Below, piece after piece: positions 26,453 to 35,648 of a stretch of 64,000 nucleotides of DNA. The position numbers and the translations under genes are program-made. Source of the DNA: DAISKN01 sp963716925. Its GTDB lineage: Bacteria; Acidobacteriota; Vicinamibacteria; Marinacidobacterales; SMYC01. The notes under the pieces are model-generated. The model was given only the letters and a program-made list of their open reading frames with translations. It was not told where the DNA came from and did not search any database. Within the stretch, counting starts at the first letter, position 1; each line of letters starts with the position of its first letter. Where the stretch lies: contig CAVQUX010000018.1 in NCBI GenBank assembly GCA_963716925.1, positions 124,001 to 188,000 on the forward strand, written 5' to 3'.

Positions 26453-29254
26453 GTGGCCAAACCCGAGCCTGGACACGCATATTTCATCCCGCGGCTGAAC
26501 ATCATCTTCGGCGTGAGTGCCATAGCACTCTTCCTCACGACCATCTGGATGGTCTGGGCGGACTACTCCCGCGAGTGGAAAGCTTTTCAGCGACAGTTTT
26601 TCCAGCTGGAGCGGGAGACTACCGAAAAGCAGATCGCCGATGCCGACAAACGGGTGAACCAGAGGGAGCTCTCGCGGATCGAAGCCGAGCTCGAGGCCGC
26701 CAGCCAGGAGCTCGCGGCGAAGGAGCAGGAGATCCAACAGCTCGAGAGCGCCGTCGCGGAGCTGAACACCAGGTGGACCCTGGCCGACATCCGGGAGCGC
26801 GAGCTCAAGGCGGTCTACGACTCGAAGAAGTTCTACTTCGAGGAGGGTCATCACGCCCCTCTGGGAAAGCGGGTCTCGGCCGAGGGGATCCAGGCGCTCG
26901 AGACCGAGTTCTTGGCGGCGCGCGAGGAAAGGCTCGCCGTCGAGTTCGATCGCACCCAGGCCCAGCGCCAGATCCGGGAGCTGCGGGCGAAGGTAACCGA
27001 GCTCAACGGTAAGAAAGCGAGTTTGACCCAGGGAGCGTCACTGCTTCGGCGCAAGCTCGATTCCATCGCCGAGAACTTCCCCAACATCTTCCGGAATCTT
27101 CCGGTCGTGGACTTCATCGATCCCAATATCGAGGTGCAGCAGGTCCTGGTCCGAAACGTCACCGAAGACCTGAACTTCGCCCAGGTGCCGCGCATCGACC
27201 GCTGCCAGACCTGTCATCTGGGAATCGACGACCCGACCTACGCGGACGCGCCGCAGCCGTTCCGGACGCACCCGAACCTCGAGCTCTATGTCGCGCCCGA
27301 GTCGAAGCACCCTCGCGACGACTTCGGCTGCACTTCCTGCCACGAGGGGCGGGGCCGCGCCATCACCTTCGCCGGAGTGAACCACACTCCGCGCACCGAG
27401 GAGCAGCGGCACGAGTGGGAGCAGAAGTACGGCTGGAAGGAAGACCACCACTGGGACAAGCCGATGTACCCGAACGGCTACGCCGAAGCGGGATGTCTGC
27501 GGTGCCACAAGGATCAGGTCCTTCTGCCGGGAGCCGCGAGCTTCAATCAATCGCGGATGCTCTACGAGCAGGCGGGATGCTGGGGCTGCCACAACACCAC
27601 CGGTTACGAGAATCGCCGAAAGGTCGGGCCCAATCTCCAGCACATCGCTTCCAAGACCACGGCCGACTTCGCGCTCAAGTGGGTGAAGGACCCGAAGAGC
27701 TTCAAGACCGCGACCTACATGCCGCGGTTCTGGAATCTGGAGAACAACCTCGATTCCGAGATCGGCGCGCGCAACCAGACGGAAGTCGCCTCGATCGTCT
27801 CGTACGTGTTCTCGAAGTCCAAGCCTCTGAGCTACGGGCCCGTTCCCGGCGGCGACGCCGCGAGCGGCAAGGCGCTCTTCGAGACCGTGGGGTGCCAGGG
27901 TTGCCACATCGCCGAGGAGACGGATCTCGAGAACGTCGACTGGTTCCGAAGGAAGGGGCCGAGCCTCGCCGGCGTCGGAAGCAAGGTGAACCGGGAGTTC
28001 CTGTTCAACTGGGTCAAGAATCCCAAGCACTACTGGGAACAGACCTTCATGCCGGACTTGAGGCTCACCGATAAGGAAGCGGCGGACATCACCGCTTTCT
28101 TGATGGACTCGAAGAATCCAGCGTTCGAGTCCCTGCCCGTTCCCCGAATCGACGACGCCGCCCTCGACGAGATCACGCTCGAGTTCCTCCGCACCAGTCT
28201 TCCGCTGGCCCAGGCGCAGGAGCGTCTCACCGGGATGTCGCGCGACGAGAAGACGCTCTTGTCCGGAGAGCGGTTGATCCTCCGCTACGGCTGCTTCGGC
28301 TGCCACGACATCGAGGGCTTCGAGAAGGCGCAGAAGATCGGAGTCGACCTCTCGACCTGGGGCTCGAAGATGGTCACCCGGCTCGATTTCGGTTACGTGG
28401 ATATCGAGCACACCCGCAAGGCCTGGCTCGAGCAGAAGCTGAAGGCGCCCCGAATCTACGACAACGGAAAGATGAAGAGCCCCCCGGAGAAGCTCAAGAT
28501 GGGCTACTTCGGTTTCACCGACGCCGAGATCGAGAACGTCTCCAGAAACGTGCTGTCGCTGGTGCGCGACGAGCTTCCCCGCGAGGCACGGAAGAACCTG
28601 AGCGCGAACGAGGCCTACGGCGAGAGGGCGCGAAGGCTCATCCACGAGTACAACTGCCGCGGGTGCCATATCGTCGACGGGTTCGGCGGCGGAATCTACC
28701 AGACCATCGCCGACACCGGGATGCGGCCGCCGAACTTGAACACCCAGGGGGCGCGTGCCCAGGCGGACTGGCTCTTCGGTTTCCTGAAGGCGCCCTCGAC
28801 CGTGCGCTTCTGGCTCAAGGTGCGCATGCCGACGTTCCATTTCGCCGACGCAGATGCCAACGAGCTGGTGCAGGGATTCATGGCGATGGAAGCGACGGAT
28901 CCGTTCGAGACGCCCGCGGAGCACCAGGCGGATCCGGCGCTGGTCCGCACCGGAGACCAGCTCCTCGTGCGGCTCCAGTGCGAGCGCTGCCACATCGCCA
29001 CCGCCGCAGGGACCATGGAGGCATCGCAGCTCGCGCCGAGCTTCCGTTTGTCGGGGGAGAGGCTTCGTGAGGAGTGGATCGTGGATTGGCTGAAAGATCC
29101 GCAGCGCATCACCCCCGGGACTCAGATGCCCCAGTTCTGGCCGGTGGATCAAGCCTCCGGAAACCGAATCACGCCGCTTCCCGACGTCCTCGGAGGAGAT
29201 GCCGAGGCGCAGATGCGGGCGGTCGCGGCTTATGTCATGAGGTATACGCGCTAA
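26453..29254 (+). CDS. Octahaem c-type cytochrome with membrane anchor and coiled-coil stalk
   Basis: A 933-residue protein from GTG 26453. One membrane helix (RLNIIFGVSAIALFLTTIWMV, about 14-35) is followed by a long heptad-like coiled coil (about 40-205: QRELSRIEAELEAASQEL and RQIRELRAKVTEL). Eight CxxCH haem sites then occur at about residues 251, 293, 348, 376, 481, 614, 735 and 843. Candidate axial Met residues are in YMPRF, FMPDL, RMPTF and QMPQF. Repeated segments such as ALKWVKDPKSFK, LFNWVKNPKHYW and EWIVDWLKDPQ suggest duplicated cytochrome c modules. Placed between cytochrome b and oxidase subunit II, it most likely serves as cytochrome c1 and as a fixed electron wire to the CuA site. 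Its stop overlaps the ctaC start by one base. Confidence 0.9.
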   Translation: MAKPEPGHAYFIPRLNIIFGVSAIALFLTTIWMVWADYSREWKAFQRQFFQLERETTEKQIADADKRVNQRELSRIEAELEAASQELAAKEQEIQQLESAVAELNTRWTLADIRERELKAVYDSKKFYFEEGHHAPLGKRVSAEGIQALETEFLAAREERLAVEFDRTQAQRQIRELRAKVTELNGKKASLTQGASLLRRKLDSIAENFPNIFRNLPVVDFIDPNIEVQQVLVRNVTEDLNFAQVPRIDRCQTCHLGIDDPTYADAPQPFRTHPNLELYVAPESKHPRDDFGCTSCHEGRGRAITFAGVNHTPRTEEQRHEWEQKYGWKEDHHWDKPMYPNGYAEAGCLRCHKDQVLLPGAASFNQSRMLYEQAGCWGCHNTTGYENRRKVGPNLQHIASKTTADFALKWVKDPKSFKTATYMPRFWNLENNLDSEIGARNQTEVASIVSYVFSKSKPLSYGPVPGGDAASGKALFETVGCQGCHIAEETDLENVDWFRRKGPSLAGVGSKVNREFLFNWVKNPKHYWEQTFMPDLRLTDKEAADITAFLMDSKNPAFESLPVPRIDDAALDEITLEFLRTSLPLAQAQERLTGMSRDEKTLLSGERLILRYGCFGCHDIEGFEKAQKIGVDLSTWGSKMVTRLDFGYVDIEHTRKAWLEQKLKAPRIYDNGKMKSPPEKLKMGYFGFTDAEIENVSRNVLSLVRDELPREARKNLSANEAYGERARRLIHEYNCRGCHIVDGFGGGIYQTIADTGMRPPNLNTQGARAQADWLFGFLKAPSTVRFWLKVRMPTFHFADADANELVQGFMAMEATDPFETPAEHQADPALVRTGDQLLVRLQCERCHIATAAGTMEASQLAPSFRLSGERLREEWIVDWLKDPQRITPGTQMPQFWPVDQASGNRITPLPDVLGGDAEAQMRAVAAYVMRYTR

Positions 29255-30087
29255 TGGCAGACGAAAACGCGCCCAAGGCCCACGTCAACCACGGCATGGC
29301 CATGGCCCTCTCCATCTGGGCGATCATCCTGATCTCGGTGCTCTTCTTCTTCAAGTACCGGGTTCCCGAGCTGGCCTCGGATAGGGCGGGTCTGGACACG
29401 CTATATAACGTCATCCTGGGGATCACCGGAGTCGCCTTCGTGCTGGTGCAGTTCTTTCTCGGGCTCTACATCTGGCGTTTCCGGCACCGGGAAGGCGCCG
29501 TGGGGAGCTACTGGCACGAGAGCCACAAGGTCGAAATGATCTGGACCCTCGGAACGGCGGTAATACTCATCCCCATCGTGTTCTCCGGTCTCGCCCTCTG
29601 GAGCCGGGTCCAGGCGGCGCCCCCCGACGACGCCTTCGTGGTGGAGGCGGTGGGCGCGCAGTTCCAGTGGGACTTCCGCTACCCCGGACGCGACGGGCGA
29701 TTCGGCGCCTTCCGCCCCGAGCTCTACTCGCTTTCGAACTCACTCGGAATCGATCCCGAGGACCCGGCCTCGGCCGACGACTTCTTCCGCACCAACCAGC
29801 TGGTCCTTCCGGTGAACCGCGTCGTTCACATCCGGCTGCGGTCGAAAGACCTCCAGCACGCGTTCTTCCTTCCGAACTTCCGGGTGAAACAGGACCTCGT
29901 TCCCGGCATGGCGACCGGGGTGACGTTCACGCCGACCAAGGTCGGGGAGTACGAGGTCGCCTGCGCCGAGCTCTGCGGGCTCGGACACTACCGCATGCGG
30001 GCCTTTCTCAGTGTCAAGAGCGAGGCCGATTTCCAGAACTGGCTGTCGGAGCAGGAGGCCGCGACCGCGGCTTCCGTGAGTCCGTGA
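29254..30087 (+). CDS. ctaC: Cytochrome c oxidase subunit II
   Basis: A 277-residue subunit that receives electrons through CuA. Two membrane hairpins lie at about residues 15-35 and 50-75, with a third hydrophobic segment around 95-115. The CuA ligands are in LQHAFFLP (His) and VACAELCGLGHYRM (two Cys, Glu backbone, His, Met). The protein ends about 35 residues after the CuA loop, so there is no fused cytochrome c domain as in caa3 enzymes. ATG overlaps the octahaem stop (TAATG), so the two are tightly coupled. Confidence 0.95.
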   Translation: MADENAPKAHVNHGMAMALSIWAIILISVLFFFKYRVPELASDRAGLDTLYNVILGITGVAFVLVQFFLGLYIWRFRHREGAVGSYWHESHKVEMIWTLGTAVILIPIVFSGLALWSRVQAAPPDDAFVVEAVGAQFQWDFRYPGRDGRFGAFRPELYSLSNSLGIDPEDPASADDFFRTNQLVLPVNRVVHIRLRSKDLQHAFFLPNFRVKQDLVPGMATGVTFTPTKVGEYEVACAELCGLGHYRMRAFLSVKSEADFQNWLSEQEAATAASVSP

Positions 30088-30100
30088 AGGAGAGGATGGC

Positions 30101-31876
30101 ATGAGCGAAGGTCATGACGGCCACGGCCATGGCAAGCAGAGCTTCATAAGCACCTACATCTTCAGCTTCGATCACAAGATGATCGGGAAGCAGTACCTGA
30201 CCCTCGCCATGATGATGGCCCTCGTGGGCGGGCTCCTCGCGATGCTCGTCCGCCTGCAGCTGGGGTTCCCGGGAACGCAGTGGCCCATGATGGAGAAGTT
30301 CTTCCCCGTGGGAATGGCGAGCGGGGTGATGACCCCCGAGTTCTACATCATGCTGTTCACGATGCACGGCACCATCATGGTGTTCTTCGTGTTGTCGCTG
30401 GCGCCGGTATCGGGCTTCGGGAATTTTCTCATCCCCCTCCAGATCGGAGCGCGGGACATGGCGTTTCCCTTCCTGAACATGCTCTCGTTCTGGACGGTCG
30501 TTCCCGGGGCGATCATCATCCTGATCTCGTTCTTCGTCGAGGGCGGCGCCTCCGCCTCGGGTTGGACCGCCAATCCTCCGCTCTCGGCCATTCGCTCCGC
30601 GATTCCCGGGTCGGGAACGGGCCAGACCCTCTGGATCGTGGGGATGATCTTCTTCGTCGCCTCGTTCACCATGGGCGGCCTCAACTTCGTGGTGACGATC
30701 TTCAGCCTCAGGACCAAGGGCCTGTCGATGATGCGGCTCCCGCTCACCACCTGGGCGCAATTCACGGTCGGCGTCCTCGGCCTGCTGAGCTTCCCCGCGC
30801 TCACCGCCGGGGTCATCCTGCTGCTGTTCGACCGGGGCCTGGGCACGAGCTTCTACCTGCCCAAGGGGATTTACATCGGCGACACCCTCTTCCCCCACGA
30901 AGGCGGGGCGCCGCTGCTGTGGCAGCACCTCTTCTGGTTCCTCGGTCACCCCGAGGTCTACATCATCATGCTCCCGGCCATGGGCTTCGCCTCCGACATC
31001 ATCGCGACCTTCAGCCGCAGGCCCATCTTCGGGTATCGGGCGATGGTCTACGCCATCATCTCCATCGGAGCGCTGAGCTTCGTCGTCTGGGGACACCACA
31101 TGTTCGTCTCCGGGATGAGCCCGTTTCTCGGAAGCGTGTTCGTCATGACCACCCTCGCCATCGCCATCCCGTCGGCGGTGAAGACCTTCAACTGGCTCGC
31201 GACCCTCTGGCAGGCGAGGATACGCTTCGCCACACCGATGCTCTTCGCTCTCGGCGTGGTCTCGCTCTTCGTGACCGGCGGGCTCACCGGGGTCTTTCTC
31301 GGAACCAACGCCACCGACATCCAGCTCCACGACACCTACTTCGTCGTCGCCCACTTCCACTTCATCATGGCGGGAGCCGGGCTCTTCGGCGCGCTGGCCG
31401 CGGTCTATTACTGGTTTCCGAAGATGTTCGGCCGCTTCATGAACGAGGGCCTGGGGAAGGTTCATTTCTGGCTGACGTTTCTCGCCTACTACGGAACGTT
31501 CTTCCCCATGCACTACCTCGGCATCGCCGGGATGATGCGCCGGATCTACGACCCGAATACCTACGATTACCTGAAGCCGCTCCAGCCGGTGAACACTTTC
31601 ATCACCATCTCCGCGTTCGTCCTCGGAGCGGCCCAGCTCATCTTCGTCGCCAACTACTTCTGGAGCATGTACAAGGGCCGGGAGTGCACCGAGTCCAACC
31701 CCTGGCAGTCCAACACCCTCGAGTGGTCGACGCCGGTTCATCCCGGCCACGGGAACTGGGAGGGAGACATCCCCGAAGTTCACCGGTGGCCCTATGACTA
31801 CAACCATCCGGATTCCAAGGAAGACTTCCTGCCCCAGTGGAAGAAATCCCCGGCGAAGGTGAGCGCGGGGGGATAG
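30101..31876 (+). CDS. ctaD: Cytochrome c oxidase subunit I, A-type
   Basis: A 591-residue haem-copper oxidase core with about twelve helices. CuB and haem ligands are in LGHPEVYI, VWGHHMFVSGM and FVVAHFHFIMAG. The Glu in HPEVY and the Lys in IPSAVKTFNW mark an A1-type enzyme with D and K proton channels; ARDMAFPFLN carries the D-channel entry Asp. A His-rich N-terminus (EGHDGHGHGK) is unusual. GGAGAGG precedes the ATG at 30101. Confidence 0.96.
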   Translation: MSEGHDGHGHGKQSFISTYIFSFDHKMIGKQYLTLAMMMALVGGLLAMLVRLQLGFPGTQWPMMEKFFPVGMASGVMTPEFYIMLFTMHGTIMVFFVLSLAPVSGFGNFLIPLQIGARDMAFPFLNMLSFWTVVPGAIIILISFFVEGGASASGWTANPPLSAIRSAIPGSGTGQTLWIVGMIFFVASFTMGGLNFVVTIFSLRTKGLSMMRLPLTTWAQFTVGVLGLLSFPALTAGVILLLFDRGLGTSFYLPKGIYIGDTLFPHEGGAPLLWQHLFWFLGHPEVYIIMLPAMGFASDIIATFSRRPIFGYRAMVYAIISIGALSFVVWGHHMFVSGMSPFLGSVFVMTTLAIAIPSAVKTFNWLATLWQARIRFATPMLFALGVVSLFVTGGLTGVFLGTNATDIQLHDTYFVVAHFHFIMAGAGLFGALAAVYYWFPKMFGRFMNEGLGKVHFWLTFLAYYGTFFPMHYLGIAGMMRRIYDPNTYDYLKPLQPVNTFITISAFVLGAAQLIFVANYFWSMYKGRECTESNPWQSNTLEWSTPVHPGHGNWEGDIPEVHRWPYDYNHPDSKEDFLPQWKKSPAKVSAGG

Positions 31877-31886
31877 GCGCCAGGAG

Positions 31887-32792
31887 ATGCTTCCCGCACG
31901 AGAGGGAGTTGGAGCGCCCGCCGCGATCGGCACTCTGGCCGACGGGATGAAGGTGCGCGTGCGCGACTACCTCCAGTTGACCAAGGCGAGGCTTTCGCTC
32001 ACCGTGGTGGCCTCGGGAGTCGTGGGATACTGGCTCGGGGCTTCGACCATCGATCCCTCGCACCTCCTCGGGTTCGTCGCGGGAACGCTCCTCGTCGTGG
32101 TGGGTGCGAACGCCTTCAACCAGGTCCTGGAGCGCGAGTCCGACGCGCGCATGCGCCGCACCGCCCAGCGTCCGATTCCCACGGGACGCATCACACCCTC
32201 GGAGGCGGCCGTCGCGGCCGGGCTGAGCTCCGGCGTCGGACTTCTGATGCTCTTCGCGAAGAGCGGCCCACTGTCCGGCGGTCTCGGCCTGCTCGGACTC
32301 GTTATCTACGTCCTCGTCTACACGCCGATGAAGCGGCGCTCGAGCTGGTCGACTCTTCCGGGCGCGATTTCCGGGGCGCTGCCGACGCTGATGGGATTCT
32401 CCGCGGCCGCGGGAACGCTCTCGCCGCTCGCCTGGTGCCTCTTCGGGCTCCTGTTCTTCTGGCAGTTTCCGCACACCTGGGCCATCGCCGCCACGTACCG
32501 CGAGGACTACGAGCGCGTGGGACATCGCGCGCTCCCGGCGCGCGGGGTCGCCGCCGGGACCATCGTCGCTTCGGCTGCACTGATCCTCACGAGTCTGCTG
32601 CCGTCGCTCACGGGGGATGCGGGCGCGGCCTACACCGCGGGTACGCTGGTGCTGGGACTGGTATTCATGATCTCGGCGGTGCGTTTCGGAAACGGCTCGT
32701 GCCGCGCCCGGGCCACGGCTCTCCTGGCGACGTCCCTGCTCTACCTGCCGCTCATGCTCGCCCTGGCCGCGTTCGGGGGAAGGGGGTTTTGA
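31887..32792 (+). CDS. ctaB: Protohaem IX farnesyltransferase (haem O synthase)
   Basis: A 301-residue UbiA-type prenyltransferase making haem O for the oxidase. The first Asp-rich motif is NAFNQVLERESDARMRRTAQRP and the second region is YREDYERVGHRALP, described by their key residues N..D..M.RT and ED..RxG. About nine hydrophobic helices follow. ATG 31887 is 10 bp after ctaD; an in-frame ATG at 31947 would give a more typical N-terminus (MKVRVRDYLQLTKAR) and is equally possible. Confidence 0.93.
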   Translation: MLPAREGVGAPAAIGTLADGMKVRVRDYLQLTKARLSLTVVASGVVGYWLGASTIDPSHLLGFVAGTLLVVVGANAFNQVLERESDARMRRTAQRPIPTGRITPSEAAVAAGLSSGVGLLMLFAKSGPLSGGLGLLGLVIYVLVYTPMKRRSSWSTLPGAISGALPTLMGFSAAAGTLSPLAWCLFGLLFFWQFPHTWAIAATYREDYERVGHRALPARGVAAGTIVASAALILTSLLPSLTGDAGAAYTAGTLVLGLVFMISAVRFGNGSCRARATALLATSLLYLPLMLALAAFGGRGF

Positions 32793-32793
32793 G

Positions 32794-33435
32794 ATGCCGC
32801 AGACGATAACCGAGCCCGCTGCTTCCCGCGGATCCGGAGGAGGCATCGACGTCCTCGAGCCGGGCTACGGCGACTACGGAAAGGGCGGAGACGCGGCGCG
32901 CCGGATCGAGACCGCGAAGCTCGGGCTCTGGTTCGGCATGGGCACCATCACCATGCTATTCGCCGCCTTCACCAGCGCGTACATCGTCCGGAGTGCCGGG
33001 GGGGATTGGGTGCCTCTCGAGGCTCCGACGATCCTGTGGTGGAACACCGCGATCCTGCTCCTCTCGAGCGTGACCATGGAGATCTCCCGCCGGAGCTTCC
33101 ATCGCTGGCAGCCCATCAACTTCCGCAAGTGGCTCCTGGTCACGGCCGTCCTCGGAGCAGCGTTCCTCGTCGGCCAGCTCTTCGCCTGGCGTGAGCTCGC
33201 GGCGCAGGGCATCTACCTCGTGAGCCACCCCCACAGCTCGTTCTTCTACGTCTTGACGGCGATCCACGGAGTGCACCTCCTGGCGGGTGTGCTGGTGCTG
33301 TTCTACGTGCTCTACCTCGCGCTCAGGTACCGCCTGACGCCGGGTGAGTCGAGCTCGCCCACGATCGCCTCCACCTATTGGCATTTCGTCGACGGCCTCT
33401 GGCTCTACCTGATGGTCGTTCTGTTTTACTTGTAG
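32794..33435 (+). CDS. ctaE: Cytochrome c oxidase subunit III
   Basis: A 213-residue five-helix subunit III. The family signatures are FTSAYIVR near 55, FYVLTAIHGVHLLAGV (about 150-165) and the C-terminal TYWHFVDGLWLYLMVVLFYL. It stabilises subunit I and helps proton uptake. It starts one base after the ctaB stop, so it is translationally coupled. Confidence 0.92.
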   Translation: MPQTITEPAASRGSGGGIDVLEPGYGDYGKGGDAARRIETAKLGLWFGMGTITMLFAAFTSAYIVRSAGGDWVPLEAPTILWWNTAILLLSSVTMEISRRSFHRWQPINFRKWLLVTAVLGAAFLVGQLFAWRELAAQGIYLVSHPHSSFFYVLTAIHGVHLLAGVLVLFYVLYLALRYRLTPGESSSPTIASTYWHFVDGLWLYLMVVLFYL

Positions 33436-33446
33436 GAGGATCCTTC

Positions 33447-34064
33447 ATGAGCAACTCCGCAGCGGCGATGAGCTCGCCCCTGGTGGGTACCGCCGGCACC
33501 GCGAGTCCTTTCGGGGTCTCGTGGCAGAAGTTGATGATGTGGATATTCATCATCACCGACGCTCTGTTGTTCGCCGGTCTCCTGGTGGGCTACGGGGTCG
33601 TCCGGATCGCGAGTCCGACCTGGCCCCACCAGGCCGAAGCGTTCGACATGAACTACATCACCTTGATGACGTTCACCCTCATCACTTCGAGCGCCACCAT
33701 GGCCTGCGCCGTCGCCGCGGCGATGGCGGGAAACAAGAAGCACGTCACGATGTTCCTGTGGTTGACCATTCTCGGCGGCTTCTCCTTTCTGGGGATGCAG
33801 GTCTACGAGTGGTCCCACTTCATCCACGAGGGCGCCCGCCTCACGAGCAACCCCTGGGGAGTTCCTCAGTTCAGCGCCGCGTTCTTCATCATCACCGGTT
33901 TTCACGGAATGCACGTGACCACCGGAGTCACCATCCTGCTGATCGTTGCCATCCGTTCGGCGCTGGGGAAGTACTCCGTTCAAGGAGTCGAGAATGCCGG
34001 CTTGTACTGGCACTTCGTCGACCTGGTCTGGGTCTTCGTGTTCGCGCTGTTCTATCTGGTATAG
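33447..34064 (+). CDS. ctaE: Second subunit III-like protein of cytochrome c oxidase
   Basis: A 205-residue paralogue of the preceding gene, with five helices, FFIITGFHGMHVTTGV and the C-terminal YWHFVDLVWVFVFALFYL. A strong AGGAGG lies just before the ATG. Two consecutive III-like subunits are known in acidobacterial and some other operons; whether both join one complex is not known from sequence. Confidence 0.9.
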   Translation: MSNSAAAMSSPLVGTAGTASPFGVSWQKLMMWIFIITDALLFAGLLVGYGVVRIASPTWPHQAEAFDMNYITLMTFTLITSSATMACAVAAAMAGNKKHVTMFLWLTILGGFSFLGMQVYEWSHFIHEGARLTSNPWGVPQFSAAFFIITGFHGMHVTTGVTILLIVAIRSALGKYSVQGVENAGLYWHFVDLVWVFVFALFYLV

Positions 34065-34099
34065 GCTGGCGCAGTCGCAAGGAGCTGGAGAAAAACCAA

Positions 34100-34417
34100 A
34101 TGTCGGAACATGCGGAATCGGCCGGCAGCCACGGCTACAAGGGCTACTGGATTCTATGGGTCATCCTCCTGATGCTCACCGTGACGATGATCTTCATCGG
34201 CGAATCGAACATGCCGAAAGCCCCCCACGCCATCCTGCTCCTCCTGGGCTCGTCGGTCAAAGCGAGCCTGATCATCTTCTTCTACATGCACCTGAAGCTC
34301 GAGAATCGGAACCTGATCCTCATCGTCATCATCGGGATCTTCGTGACCAGCGTCCTCATGTTCCTGGTCCCGGCCTACGACGGAACCAACATCCTTCAGC
34401 ACCGGTACTTCCGATGA
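34100..34417 (+). CDS. ctaF: Cytochrome c oxidase subunit IV, prokaryotic type
   Basis: A 105-residue protein with three membrane helices (about 17-38, 45-65 and 73-95). HAILLLLGSSVKASLIIFFYMHLK is the family hallmark (shown as HAILLLLGSSVKA and FYMHL). It is a small accessory subunit. Its stop overlaps the next start as ATGA. Confidence 0.9.
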   Translation: MSEHAESAGSHGYKGYWILWVILLMLTVTMIFIGESNMPKAPHAILLLLGSSVKASLIIFFYMHLKLENRNLILIVIIGIFVTSVLMFLVPAYDGTNILQHRYFR

Positions 34418-34677
34418 ACGCCCGGAGAGTCGCGGCGCTCGCGCTCCTTTTGACGCTCGTGGCGGCGCTCGTCTACGTCGACACGGCTTCGGCGCAGTGC
34501 GCGATGTGCCGCACCGCCCTCGACCAGGAGGGGGGAAGGGTCGCGGCCGGGTTCAATCGCGGGATCCTGTTCCTCCTCGCGATGCCGTACCTCATATTCG
34601 GCTCCATCGCCGGATCCTGGTACTGGAAGCGCCGAAGATCGGGAGGCGCCCTCGGAACCGAAAGCCCGGCGAAATAG
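34414..34677 (+). CDS. Small secreted CxxC membrane protein of cytochrome oxidase loci
   Basis: An 87-residue protein with signal peptide RRVAALALLLTLVAALVYVDTASAQ, an immediate CAMC motif, then FNRGILFLLAMPYLIFGSIAGSWYW (about 52-76) as a membrane anchor and a basic tail. Small CAMC proteins of this layout accompany cox genes in several phyla. The Cys pair on the periplasmic side suggests copper or thiol chemistry during oxidase assembly, which is inference. It is coupled to ctaF by a 4-base overlap. Confidence 0.75.
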   Translation: MNARRVAALALLLTLVAALVYVDTASAQCAMCRTALDQEGGRVAAGFNRGILFLLAMPYLIFGSIAGSWYWKRRRSGGALGTESPAK

Positions 34678-34678
34678 G

Positions 34679-35608
34679 CTTCTCGCCACCGCCGCCTGGT
34701 GGCTCCTGGGTTACACCGTTCTCGTCATCCTCTGGGGCGCCTTCGTCCGCGCGACCGGCGCCGGCGCGGGGTGCGGAAGCCATTGGCCCCTCTGCAACGG
34801 GGTAGCCATTCCGAGGGATCCCACTCTCGAGACCCTGATCGAGTTCGGTCATCGGCTCTCGAGCGGACTGCTGGGAATCCTGGTCGTCGCGTTCACCGTC
34901 TCCTCGTTCCGGATTCTTCCCGCCGCCCACCCTGCGCGGCGATTCGCGGTCCTGTCGCTTCTCCTGGTCGTCGCGGAAGCTCTCATCGGGGCGGGTTTGG
35001 TCCGGTTCGAGTGGGTGGCCTCGAACGTCTCCGATGCGCGAGTCTACGTGATGGCCTTCCACCTGGTGAACACCTTCCTGCTCCTGGCGGCGATGACTTT
35101 GACCGCATGGTTCGCGGGTCAGGGCGGGCCGTTCGAGCGCAGGCGCTCGAACGCGGTTGCGGCGGTCTCCGCCACCGCTCTCCTCGCGGTGCTGGTCCTG
35201 GGCGCGAGCGGAGCGGTCACCGCGCTCGGCGACACCCTGGTCTTCACCGAGGGCATCGACCCCGGGGAGTCGCCCCTGGTGGAGAAGCTGGTGGCTTCGC
35301 GCTTCTACCATCCGACGACGGCGCTTCTCGCCTTCGCCGCCGTCGCCTCGGTCGTCCTCTGGCTCCGGCCTCGAGTCGGAGAGAGAGCGCGCCGCCACGG
35401 GATTACCGCGCTCGCGGTCTTCGCCGCCCAGCTTCTCCTGGGGACCGTCAACGTCTACCTCAGGGCGCCGGTCTGGATGCAGCTCGTTCACCTGGCCGCG
35501 GCGGACCTGCTCTGGATACTCCTGGTGCTGATGGCGACCGAGAGCTTGACGACTGCCCGGGAAGCTCCGCAGGCTCACGTTGGCTTCGGCAGAGATCGAT
35601 CGGGGTAA
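34679..35608 (+). CDS. ctaA: Haem A synthase (CtaA/Cox15), start codon not identified
   Basis: An eight-helix membrane protein converting haem O to haem A. Conserved pieces are LWGAFVRATGAGAGCGSHWPLCNG (given by the VRATGAG and HWPLC motifs), EFGHRLSSGL, MAFHLVN, SRFYHPTTA and LVHLAAADLLW, which contain the haem-binding His residues. The frame is open upstream of TM1, but no in-frame ATG, GTG or TTG exists between the operon start of the preceding gene and 34997, which is too late. The start given is therefore an estimate just after the preceding stop. Either a non-standard start (CTG) or a small sequence error must be assumed. Confidence 0.8.
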   Translation, partial: LLATAAWWLLGYTVLVILWGAFVRATGAGAGCGSHWPLCNGVAIPRDPTLETLIEFGHRLSSGLLGILVVAFTVSSFRILPAAHPARRFAVLSLLLVVAEALIGAGLVRFEWVASNVSDARVYVMAFHLVNTFLLLAAMTLTAWFAGQGGPFERRRSNAVAAVSATALLAVLVLGASGAVTALGDTLVFTEGIDPGESPLVEKLVASRFYHPTTALLAFAAVASVVLWLRPRVGERARRHGITALAVFAAQLLLGTVNVYLRAPVWMQLVHLAAADLLWILLVLMATESLTTAREAPQAHVGFGRDRSG

Positions 35609-35648
35609 GCGCCCCTCTGACGCACTCACCGGCTCCTCGACCGCGGGC

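Noticed and set aside
27038..29152. 704-codon minus-strand frame opposite the octahaem gene
   Set aside because: Antisense shadow; the plus strand has eight haem motifs.
30014..31933. 639-codon minus-strand frame opposite ctaD
   Set aside because: Highly charged His/Glu/Arg composition from reversed membrane-helix codons.
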